Positions 1 through 12,178 of a DNA stretch of 64,000 bases are shown one piece after another. Within the stretch, counting starts at the first letter, position 1, and the number at the start of each line of letters is the position of its first letter. Made by a program: the position numbers and the translations under genes. A model generated the notes under the pieces. The model saw only the letters and a list, made by a program, of their open reading frames with translations, searched no databases and had not been told where the DNA came from. Source of the DNA: Anisakis pegreffii (Eukaryota; Nematoda; Chromadorea; Rhabditida; Anisakidae); assembly GCA_035041965.1 (NCBI GenBank), contig JAPYMA010001817.1, positions 1 through 64,000 on the forward strand. The letters are read 5' to 3'.

Positions 1-3000
1 AATTCTATGATGATTTCCTTATGTCCATTGCCAGTGTAGTTATAATTCATCACTTGTGCTACTGAGATACTCGATAACCTCATCGATCCACTCGAATGGT
101 CTAAAATTATCGTATTGAAAATAACTTATGAGTTAGGTTCTGGGAGAGCTATCATCAGGTGTTGATAATGGCTGTACTGGCATATCAAATGAAGAAAATA
201 TTCCCTAAAAATTGAGTTTCACTAACGTAGGGTATGAATCGCCTTATGAAGTTAGCGGTAGGTCTGGAAAGTTCGCCTGGACCACTCATCCTGTAGAGTC
301 GAGTCGCTAACTGGTGACTCGAAGTCTCAGGTGTTTGTGGTTACTCGCCGAAGCTTATCTATTAGCTAGTGTCATGATGGCATTCATACAATTCTATGAT
401 GATTTCCTTATGTCCATTGCCAGTGTAGTTATAATTCATCACTTGTGCTACTGAGATACTCGATAACCTCATCGATCCACTCGAATGGTCTAAAATTATC
501 GTATTGAAAATAACTTATGAGTTAGGTTCTGGGAGAGCTATCATCAGGTGTTGATAATGGCTGTACTGGCATATCAAATGAAGAAAATATTCCCTAAAAA
601 TTGAGTTTCACTAACGTAGGGTATGAATCGCCTTATGAAGTTAGCGGTAGGTCTGGAAAGTTCGCCTGGACCACTCATCCTGTAGAGTCGAGTCGCTAAC
701 TGGTGACTCGAAGTCTCAGGTGTTTGTGGTTACTCGCCGAAGCTTATCTATTAGCTAGTGTCATGATGGCATTCATACAATTCTATGATGATTTCCTTAT
801 GTCCATTGCCAGTGTAGTTATCATTCATCACTTGTGCTACTGAGATACTCGATAACCTCATCGATCCACTCGAATGGTCTAAAATTATCGTATTGAAAAT
901 AACTTATGAGTTAGGTTCTGGGAGAGCTATCATCAGGTGTTGATAATGGCTGTACTGGCATATCAAATGAAGAAAATATTCCCTAAAAATTGAGTTTCAC
1001 TAACGTAGGGTATGAATCGCCTTATGAAGTTAGCGGTAGGTCTGGAAAGTTCGCCTGGACCACTCATCCTGTAGAGTCGAGTCGCTAACTGGTGACTCGA
1101 AGTCTCAGGTGTTTGTGGTTACTCGCCGAAGCTTATCTATTAGCTAGTGTCATGATGGCATTCATACAATTCTATGATGATTTCCTTATGTCCATTGCCA
1201 GTGTAGTTATCATTCATCACTTGTGCTACTGAGATACTCGATAACCTCATCGATCCACTCGAATGGTCTAAAATTATCGTATTGAAAATAACTTATGAGT
1301 TAGGTTCTGGGAGAGCTATCATCAGGTGTTGATAATGGCTGTACTGGCATATCAAATGAAGAAAATATTCCCTAAAAATTGAGTTTCACTAACGTAGGGT
1401 ATGAATCGCCTTATGAAGTTAGCGGTAGGTCTGGAAAGTTCGCCTGGACCACTCATCCTGTAGAGTCGAGTCGCTAACTGGTGACTCGAAGTCTCAGGTG
1501 TTTGTGGTTACTCGCCGAAGCTTATCTATTAGCTAGTGTCATGATGGCATTCATACAATTCTATGATGATTTCCTTATGTCCATTGCCAGTGTAGTTATC
1601 ATTCATCACTTGTGCTACTGAGATACTCGATAACCTCATCGATCCACTCGAATGGTCTAAAATTATCGTATTGAAAATAACTTATGAGTTAGGTTCTGGG
1701 AGAGCTATCATCAGGTGTTGATAATGGCTGTACTGGCATATCAAATGAAGAAAATATTCCCTAAAAATTGAGTTTCACTAACGTAGGGTATGAATCGCCT
1801 TATGAAGTTAGCGGTAGGTCTGGAAAGTTCGCCTGGACCACTCATCCTGTAGAGTCGAGTCGCTAACTGGTGACTCGAAGTCTCAGGTGTTTGTGGTTAC
1901 TCGCCGAAGCTTATCTATTAGCTAGTGTCATGATGGCATTCATACAATTCTATGATGATTTCCTTATGTCCATTGCCAGTGTAGTTATAATTCATCACTT
2001 GTGCTACTGAGATACTCGATAACCTCATCGATCCACTCGAATGGTCTAAAATTATCGTATTGAAAATAACTTATGAGTTAGGTTCTGGGAGAGCTATCAT
2101 CAGGTGTTGATAATGGCTGTACTGGCATATCAAATGAAGAAAATATTCCCTAAAAATTGAGTTTCACTAACGTAGGGTATGAATCGCCTTATGAAGTTAG
2201 CGGTAGGTCTGGAAAGTTCGCCTGGACCACTCATCCTGTAGAGTCGAGTCGCTAACTGGTGACTCGAAGTCTCAGGTGTTTGTGGTTACTCGCCGAAGCT
2301 TATCTATTAGCTAGTGTCATGATGGCATTCATACAATTCTATGATGATTTCCTTATGTCCATTGCCAGTGTAGTTATCATTCATCACTTGTGCTACTGAG
2401 ATACTCGATAACCTCATCGATCCACTCGAATGGTCTAAAATTATCGTATTGAAAATAACTTATGAGTTAGGTTCTGGGAGAGCTATCATCAGGTGTTGAT
2501 AATGGCTGTACTGGCATATCAAATGAAGAAAATATTCCCTAAAAATTGAGTTTCACTAACGTAGGGTATGAATCGCCTTATGAAGTTAGCGGTAGGTCTG
2601 GAAAGTTCGCCTGGACCACTCATCCTGTAGAGTCGAGTCGCTAACTGGTGACTCGAAGTCTCAGGTGTTTGTGGTTACTCGCCGAAGCTTATCTATTAGC
2701 TAGTGTCATGATGGCATTCATACAATTCTATGATGATTTCCTTATGTCCATTGCCAGTGTAGTTATAATTCATCACTTGTGCTACTGAGATACTCGATAA
2801 CCTCATCGATCCACTCGAATGGTCTAAAATTATCGTATTGAAAATAACTTATGAGTTAGGTTCTGGGAGAGCTATCATCAGGTGTTGATAATGGCTGTAC
2901 TGGCATATCAAATGAAGAAAATATTCCCTAAAAATTGAGTTTCACTAACGTAGGGTATGAATCGCCTTATGAAGTTAGCGGTAGGTCTGGAAAGTTCGCC

Positions 3001-6000
3001 TGGACCACTCATCCTGTAGAGTCGAGTCGCTAACTGGTGACTCGAAGTCTCAGGTGTTTGTGGTTACTCGCCGAAGCTTATCTATTAGCTAGTGTCATGA
3101 TGGCATTCATACAATTCTATGATGATTTCCTTATGTCCATTGCCAGTGTAGTTATCATTCATCACTTGTGCTACTGAGATACTCGATAACCTCATCGATC
3201 CACTCGAATGGTCTAAAATTATCGTATTGAAAATAACTTATGAGTTAGGTTCTGGGAGAGCTATCATCAGGTGTTGATAATGGCTGTACTGGCATATCAA
3301 ATGAAGAAAATATTCCCTAAAAATTGAGTTTCACTAACGTAGGGTATGAATCGCCTTATGAAGTTAGCGGTAGGTCTGGAAAGTTCGCCTGGACCACTCA
3401 TCCTGTAGAGTCGAGTCGCTAACTGGTGACTCGAAGTCTCAGGTGTTTGTGGTTACTCGCCGAAGCTTATCTATTAGCTAGTGTCATGATGGCATTCATA
3501 CAATTCTATGATGATTTCCTTATGTCCATTGCCAGTGTAGTTATAATTCATCACTTGTGCTACTGAGATACTCGATAACCTCATCGATCCACTCGAATGG
3601 TCTAAAATTATCGTATTGAAAATAACTTATGAGTTAGGTTCTGGGAGAGCTATCATCAGGTGTTGATAATGGCTGTACTGGCATATCAAATGAAGAAAAT
3701 ATTCCCTAAAAATTGAGTTTCACTAACGTAGGGTATGAATCGCCTTATGAAGTTAGCGGTAGGTCTGGAAAGTTCGCCTGGACCACTCATCCTGTAGAGT
3801 CGAGTCGCTAACTGGTGACTCGAAGTCTCAGGTGTTTGTGGTTACTCGCCGAAGCTTATCTATTAGCTAGTGTCATGATGGCATTCATACAATTCTATGA
3901 TGATTTCCTTATGTCCATTGCCAGTGTAGTTATCATTCATCACTTGTGCTACTGAGATACTCGATAACCTCATCGATCCACTCGAATGGTCTAAAATTAT
4001 CGTATTGAAAATAACTTATGAGTTAGGTTCTGGGAGAGCTATCATCAGGTGTTGATAATGGCTGTACTGGCATATCAAATGAAGAAAATATTCCCTAAAA
4101 ATTGAGTTTCACTAACGTAGGGTATGAATCGCCTTATGAAGTTAGCGGTAGGTCTGGAAAGTTCGCCTGGACCACTCATCCTGTAGAGTCGAGTCGCTAA
4201 CTGGTGACTCGAAGTCTCAGGTGTTTGTGGTTACTCGCCGAAGCTTATCTATTAGCTAGTGTCATGATGGCATTCATACAATTCTATGATGATTTCCTTA
4301 TGTCCATTGCCAGTGTAGTTATAATTCATCACTTGTGCTACTGAGATACTCGATAACCTCATCGATCCACTCGAATGGTCTAAAATTATCGTATTGAAAA
4401 TAACTTATGAGTTAGGTTCTGGGAGAGCTATCATCAGGTGTTGATAATGGCTGTACTGGCATATCAAATGAAGAAAATATTCCCTAAAAATTGAGTTTCA
4501 CTAACGTAGGGTATGAATCGCCTTATGAAGTTAGCGGTAGGTCTGGAAAGTTCGCCTGGACCACTCATCCTGTAGAGTCGAGTCGCTAACTGGTGACTCG
4601 AAGTCTCAGGTGTTTGTGGTTACTCGCCGAAGCTTATCTATTAGCTAGTGTCATGATGGCATTCATACAATTCTATGATGATTTCCTTATGTCCATTGCC
4701 AGTGTAGTTATCATTCATCACTTGTGCTACTGAGATACTCGATAACCTCATCGATCCACTCGAATGGTCTAAAATTATCGTATTGAAAATAACTTATGAG
4801 TTAGGTTCTGGGAGAGCTATCATCAGGTGTTGATAATGGCTGTACTGGCATATCAAATGAAGAAAATATTCCCTAAAAATTGAGTTTCACTAACGTAGGG
4901 TATGAATCGCCTTATGAAGTTAGCGGTAGGTCTGGAAAGTTCGCCTGGACCACTCATCCTGTAGAGTCGAGTCGCTAACTGGTGACTCGAAGTCTCAGGT
5001 GTTTGTGGTTACTCGCCGAAGCTTATCTATTAGCTAGTGTCATGATGGCATTCATACAATTCTATGATGATTTCCTTATGTCCATTGCCAGTGTAGTTAT
5101 CATTCATCACTTGTGCTACTGAGATACTCGATAACCTCATCGATCCACTCGAATGGTCTAAAATTATCGTATTGAAAATAACTTATGAGTTAGGTTCTGG
5201 GAGAGCTATCATCAGGTGTTGATAATGGCTGTACTGGCATATCAAATGAAGAAAATATTCCCTAAAAATTGAGTTTCACTAACGTAGGGTATGAATCGCC
5301 TTATGAAGTTAGCGGTAGGTCTGGAAAGTTCGCCTGGACCACTCATCCTGTAGAGTCGAGTCGCTAACTGGTGACTCGAAGTCTCAGGTGTTTGTGGTTA
5401 CTCGCCGAAGCTTATCTATTAGCTAGTGTCATGATGGCATTCATACAATTCTATGATGATTTCCTTATGTCCATTGCCAGTGTAGTTATCATTCATCACT
5501 TGTGCTACTGAGATACTCGATAACCTCATCGATCCACTCGAATGGTCTAAAATTATCGTATTGAAAATAACTTATGAGTTAGGTTCTGGGAGAGCTATCA
5601 TCAGGTGTTGATAATGGCTGTACTGGCATATCAAATGAAGAAAATATTCCCTAAAAATTGAGTTTCACTAACGTAGGGTATGAATCGCCTTATGAAGTTA
5701 GCGGTAGGTCTGGAAAGTTCGCCTGGACCACTCATCCTGTAGAGTCGAGTCGCTAACTGGTGACTCGAAGTCTCAGGTGTTTGTGGTTACTCGCCGAAGC
5801 TTATCTATTAGCTAGTGTCATGATGGCATTCATACAATTCTATGATGATTTCCTTATGTCCATTGCCAGTGTAGTTATCATTCATCACTTGTGCTACTGA
5901 GATACTCGATAACCTCATCGATCCACTCGAATGGTCTAAAATTATCGTATTGAAAATAACTTATGAGTTAGGTTCTGGGAGAGCTATCATCAGGTGTTGA

Positions 6001-9000
6001 TAATGGCTGTACTGGCATATCAAATGAAGAAAATATTCCCTAAAAATTGAGTTTCACTAACGTAGGGTATGAATCGCCTTATGAAGTTAGCGGTAGGTCT
6101 GGAAAGTTCGCCTGGACCACTCATCCTGTAGAGTCGAGTCGCTAACTGGTGACTCGAAGTCTCAGGTGTTTGTGGTTACTCGCCGAAGCTTATCTATTAG
6201 CTAGTGTCATGATGGCATTCATACAATTCTATGATGATTTCCTTATGTCCATTGCCAGTGTAGTTATCATTCATCACTTGTGCTACTGAGATACTCGATA
6301 ACCTCATCGATCCACTCGAATGGTCTAAAATTATCGTATTGAAAATAACTTATGAGTTAGGTTCTGGGAGAGCTATCATCAGGTGTTGATAATGGCTGTA
6401 CTGGCATATCAAATGAAGAAAATATTCCCTAAAAATTGAGTTTCACTAACGTAGGGTATGAATCGCCTTATGAAGTTAGCGGTAGGTCTGGAAAGTTCGC
6501 CTGGACCACTCATCCTGTAGAGTCGAGTCGCTAACTGGTGACTCGAAGTCTCAGGTGTTTGTGGTTACTCGCCGAAGCTTATCTATTAGCTAGTGTCATG
6601 ATGGCATTCATACAATTCTATGATGATTTCCTTATGTCCATTGCCAGTGTAGTTATCATTCATCACTTGTGCTACTGAGATACTCGATAACCTCATCGAT
6701 CCACTCGAATGGTCTAAAATTATCGTATTGAAAATAACTTATGAGTTAGGTTCTGGGAGAGCTATCATCAGGTGTTGATAATGGCTGTACTGGCATATCA
6801 AATGAAGAAAATATTCCCTAAAAATTGAGTTTCACTAACGTAGGGTATGAATCGCCTTATGAAGTTAGCGGTAGGTCTGGAAAGTTCGCCTGGACCACTC
6901 ATCCTGTAGAGTCGAGTCGCTAACTGGTGACTCGAAGTCTCAGGTGTTTGTGGTTACTCGCCGAAGCTTATCTATTAGCTAGTGTCATGATGGCATTCAT
7001 ACAATTCTATGATGATTTCCTTATGTCCATTGCCAGTGTAGTTATCATTCATCACTTGTGCTACTGAGATACTCGATAACCTCATCGATCCACTCGAATG
7101 GTCTAAAATTATCGTATTGAAAATAACTTATGAGTTAGGTTCTGGGAGAGCTATCATCAGGTGTTGATAATGGCTGTACTGGCATATCAAATGAAGAAAA
7201 TATTCCCTAAAAATTGAGTTTCACTAACGTAGGGTATGAATCGCCTTATGAAGTTAGCGGTAGGTCTGGAAAGTTCGCCTGGACCACTCATCCTGTAGAG
7301 TCGAGTCGCTAACTGGTGACTCGAAGTCTCAGGTGTTTGTGGTTACTCGCCGAAGCTTATCTATTAGCTAGTGTCATGATGGCATTCATACAATTCTATG
7401 ATGATTTCCTTATGTCCATTGCCAGTGTAGTTATCATTCATCACTTGTGCTACTGAGATACTCGATAACCTCATCGATCCACTCGAATGGTCTAAAATTA
7501 TCGTATTGAAAATAACTTATGAGTTAGGTTCTGGGAGAGCTATCATCAGGTGTTGATAATGGCTGTACTGGCATATCAAATGAAGAAAATATTCCCTAAA
7601 AATTGAGTTTCACTAACGTAGGGTATGAATCGCCTTATGAAGTTAGCGGTAGGTCTGGAAAGTTCGCCTGGACCACTCATCCTGTAGAGTCGAGTCGCTA
7701 ACTGGTGACTCGAAGTCTCAGGTGTTTGTGGTTACTCGCCGAAGCTTATCTATTAGCTAGTGTCATGATGGCATTCATACAATTCTATGATGATTTCCTT
7801 ATGTCCATTGCCAGTGTAGTTATCATTCATCACTTGTGCTACTGAGATACTCGATAACCTCATCGATCCACTCGAATGGTCTAAAATTATCGTATTGAAA
7901 ATAACTTATGAGTTAGGTTCTGGGAGAGCTATCATCAGGTGTTGATAATGGCTGTACTGGCATATCAAATGAAGAAAATATTCCCTAAAAATTGAGTTTC
8001 ACTAACGTAGGGTATGAATCGCCTTATGAAGTTAGCGGTAGGTCTGGAAAGTTCGCCTGGACCACTCATCCTGTAGAGTCGAGTCGCTAACTGGTGACTC
8101 GAAGTCTCAGGTGTTTGTGGTTACTCGCCGAAGCTTATCTATTAGCTAGTGTCATGGTGGCATTCATACAATTCTATGATGATTTCCTTATGTCCATTGC
8201 CAGTGTAGTTATCATTCATCACTTGTGCTACTGAGATACTCGATAACCTCATCGATCCACTCGAATGGTCTAAAATTATCGTATTGAAAATAACTTATGA
8301 GTTAGGTTCTGGGAGAGCTATCATCAGGTGTTGATAATGGCTGTACTGGCATATCAAATGAAGAAAATATTCCCTAAAAATTGAGTTTCACTAACGTAGG
8401 GTATGAATCGCCTTATGAAGTTAGCGGTAGGTCTGGAAAGTTCGCCTGGACCACTCATCCTGTAGAGTCGAGTCGCTAACTGGTGACTCGAAGTCTCAGG
8501 TGTTTGTGGTTACTCGCCGAAGCTTATCTATTAGCTAGTGTCATGATGGCATTCATACAATTCTATGATGATTTCCTTATGTCCATTGCCAGTGTAGTTA
8601 TCATTCATCACTTGTGCTACTGAGATACTCGATAACCTCATCGATCCACTCGAATGGTCTAAAATTATCGTATTGAAAATAACTTATGAGTTAGGTTCTG
8701 GGAGAGCTATCATCAGGTGTTGATAATGGCTGTACTGGCATATCAAATGAAGAAAATATTCCCTAAAAATTGAGTTTCACTAACGTAGGGTATGAATCGC
8801 CTTATGAAGTTAGCGGTAGGTCTGGAAAGTTCGCCTGGACCACTCATCCTGTAGAGTCGAGTCGCTAACTGGTGACTCGAAGTCTCAGGTGTTTGTGGTT
8901 ACTCGCCGAAGCTTATCTATTAGCTAGTGTCATGATGGCATTCATACAATTCTATGATGATTTCCTTATGTCCATTGCCAGTGTAGTTATCATTCATCAC

Positions 9001-9761
9001 TTGTGCTACTGAGATACTCGATAACCTCATCGATCCACTCGAATGGTCTAAAATTATCGTATTGAAAATAACTTATGAGTTAGGTTCTGGGAGAGCTATC
9101 ATCAGGTGTTGATAATGGCTGTACTGGCATATCAAATGAAGAAAATATTCCCTAAAAATTGAGTTTCACTAACGTAGGGTATGAATCGCCTTATGAAGTT
9201 AGCGGTAGGTCTGGAAAGTTCGCCTGGACCACTCATCCTGTAGAGTCGAGTCGCTAACTGGTGACTCGAAGTCTCAGGTGTTTGTGGTTACTCGCCGAAG
9301 CTTATCTATTAGCTAGTGTCATGATGGCATTCATACAATTCTATGATGATTTCCTTATGTCCATTGCCAGTGTAGTTATCATTCATCACTTGTGCTACTG
9401 AGATACTCGATAACCTCATCGATCCACTCGAATGGTCTAAAATTATCGTATTGAAAATAACTTATGAGTTAGGTTCTGGGAGAGCTATCATCAGGTGTTG
9501 ATAATGGCTGTACTGGCATATCAAATGAAGAAAATATTCCCTAAAAATTGAGTTTCACTAACGTAGGGTATGAATCGCCTTATGAAGTTAGCGGTAGGTC
9601 TGGAAAGTTCGCCTGGACCACTCATCCTGTAGAGTCGAGTCGCTAACTGGTGACTCGAAGTCTCAGGTGTTTGTGGTTACTCGCCGAAGCTTATCTATTA
9701 GCTAGTGTCATGATGGCATTCATACAATTCTATGATGATTTCCTTATGTCCATTGCCAGTG
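1..9761. repeat. Tandem satellite array, 389-bp unit, 25 full copies plus 36-bp partial copy
   Basis: The same 389-bp unit, beginning AATTCTATGATGATTTCC, restarts at 1, 390, 779, 1168 and so on, exactly every 389 bases, to 9726. The 26th copy breaks off after CCAGTG at 9761. Copies are almost identical. The only differences I found are unit position 44 (A in copies 1, 2, 6, 8, 10 and 12; C in all other full copies) and a single A-to-G at 8157. No reading frame of 60 codons crosses the unit. Each unit holds a 7-bp inverted repeat (TCGAGTC / GACTCGA, 10-base loop) and a weaker GGTC..GACC stem. I compared it by eye with nematode SL1 and 5S rRNA and found no match, so I call it satellite DNA. The array starts at base 1, so its true length is unknown. 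A heterochromatic role is inference. Confidence 0.98.
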
Positions 9762-11926
9762 CAGTTGTTGTCCGTCATAAGTTGTGATAAGGTACGTCAT
9801 AAGTCATCGCTTCCGTCTTCAACAACTGATTCGAGAGCTTATATTTCGGGTTAGGGTTGAATTGGATGACTGCGGTTTGATCTGTGCACAGAGGTTAGAA
9901 TTTTCCCTTTGATACAAGCACAACATCTTCTCAGGGTTGGAATGAATTGATGTGTAAGCTATCAAACAAGTGTTTCTGAAGCAGCGTTTTCGTGGTAGCA
10001 TCGTAAAATTTTCTCAACCTCTATCATTCAAGTACCCAGTTGATAGTTAAAGCTATAGAAAGCCAGGTAGGATTCCTCGGGTTTCTCTTATACCTTATAG
10101 AGGAACTATGACCTGAGTCGAGCTTCACGTGGCATTAGCTTGACTTGACCTCAGGCTACTTTTGAGTTGATACAAAATGATACCATCTGGCATGATTCGA
10201 TTTCGTTTCCAAGATATTATTTCAGAATTTGTTCATGTTATCCTGTTTCGAACGGTGCGACTTGATATAGGCATTGAAATCTCGTGTTTAAGCGAATATT
10301 GGTTTGATTGTTCTATTGCGTTGTTGTTGTTTATGTTCTATTGCTGTTGTTGTTGTTTAAGTGGTTATTTTGTGTTGCTATTTATGTGATTGTTTCGTGT
10401 TTTCGTGCGTTCATCATCGTGTTCATCCTCTCGTTGATCATTATCGTGTTTTTGATGCTGTCACGCCAGGCATAATGGAGGAAGACATTGCCAGGCATGG
10501 TTTGGTGGTGTTCCATGAGCGAGATAGAATCTCAAAGTGCATAGGGGCCCCGCACAAACCCCCAGGTACAATTCGACGTCACATTCTAAGGCCGAAGTTT
10601 GATGTTCTTGTGTGGAAGTAAGCTCATATCTTTGCTGAGATTAGGATAAATTTGAAAATATGAATGGTGCGTGGCGTGACGGATGTATAAATGTTTTTCC
10701 ACGTGTTACCACACATTGCACCGAAAATCCACAAGCTGTCAGTATCTTCAGTTTCAGTGAGTTTAGAATTGTCATGACGGCAGCTATTGGTTGCGGTTTT
10801 ACCACGATTGTTTGCATCGCAGTTAGGAAAGAAAAAAAAAACCGAAAGGACTTTCGAAATTTCGATTTGAGAAGCAATTTTGAAAATGTGCTAATGCAAA
10901 GTGTTAGAGATACAGCAAAATATGACTGAAATGACTAATCGTGAATTGAGGAACATTTCATAGGAAGATCGTCACACATATCTTAGGCATAGTAAAACAG
11001 ATCTCGAGGAATGAATGGGATTCTTTTGAAAAGCATAACGCTATGACAAAAAATAAATGGGGTGTCTCGAACAGGATAACAGATTCTCTCGAAAGGAGAC
11101 AGAGTTTATGAAGGACAACTCTTCAAGTGTCATTTAGCATATAATAGCAATGGAAAAGTAAGTAAATTGAATAGACCATTTATAATGTGGCGTTTAAAGC
11201 ATGAGAGAGTATGTACTACTATGAGGTTAATAAATGAGTATCAATGTTTGAAAATTAGAGACATGCACAGGAAAAGCTGCCGTATCTGTCTTCTGCTCAA
11301 TTTTTTTTTGCGTAGAATATGTGACTTCGGAAAAACCTTCTCCATTGATCCTCAGACGCCATGGGCGAGTTTTCATATCAAAATCTTGGACAGTATTTGG
11401 ACAGTGTTTCAGAATTTACATGCTCATCTTTCTTTCTATTAAATGAAAATTGAATGAGGTAATTCGTGAACGTAACCACATAAGAAAGATGGAAACTGGA
11501 ATGGTAAATTGCTGAAGGTGAACGTCACTTCATCCTCTTACTTACAAGTAAGAGCCTTTGAAACGTCAGGCCAGTCCACGTAGCAGCCAGTAGAAACATC
11601 ATCAATAACAGTTAATTTCTCAATTAAGTTCGTTGCTTATTGTTAGTAACCACTCATTTGTAAGTTCACGTTCTCCAGTAATTTGCGAACTACGTTTACT
11701 TTCATCAAGCAGCAACCGTCGTACTAGTTTTTACCGCTAGATTCAGAACGAACGAAGTTGACCAGAATTAGTAAGAATAATTCTTATAAGCCGTCAACAT
11801 CCTGAACCAAGAATTAGCTCCTTACCAGTTCGAGAAATCAGTTGTTAATAAGCGGAGAAATCTGTAGCACAATGTCTTCATGCATGCTATGGCTGGCGCA
11901 TGTTTTGTTTTGTGTGTCTTATAGAC
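9762..11926. other. Unique AT-rich DNA flanking the satellite; no supported gene
   Basis: Sequence turns unique immediately after the truncated satellite copy. A TTG-rich stretch lies at about 10318-10365. A short plus-strand open stretch (about 10430-10620) has higher GC and a coding-like look, but I recognise no family and see no splice partners. I see no tRNA, rRNA or transposase here. Confidence 0.5.
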
Positions 11927-12178
11927 TAGTGATAGGGTCTGGGCGAAATTTCAGTCGATCGAAATCCGACCGAGTTGGCATTCCGTTATTCCGACAATCG
12001 GAATTCCGACCGACTTTCCAAACTGCTCGGTAGGAATCAGACCTAGCTGGCATTTCGCCATTCCGACAGTCGGAATTCCGACCGACTGTTGGTCGGGTTC
12101 GGGAACCTCGAAAGTGTCCTCGGCTCGAAAAAAGTTGGGGATGGGGTTCCTAAAATTCCCCGATCCCCGCATCAACTA
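11927..12178. mobile_element. Short hAT-like (MITE-type) element with TTCCGAC-rich interior
   Basis: The left end TAGTGATAGGG and the reverse complement of the right end (TAGTTGATGCGGGG) align over roughly 28 bases as an imperfect terminal inverted repeat. Inside, a unit of about 72 bases containing TTCCGACnrTCGGAATTCCGACCGA is present twice, so the interior is full of TCGGAA/TTCCGA inverted motifs. No coding capacity is visible and the flanking 8-mers do not match, so target-site duplications are lost or the ends are slightly misplaced. The TAGTGAT start matches the other elements in this window. Confidence 0.6.

Noticed and set aside
1..9761. CRISPR-like regular repeats, or an rDNA/SL gene cluster
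   Set aside because: There are no spacers between units, the 389-bp unit is contiguous, and neither the 5S rRNA nor the SL1 sequence is present in it.
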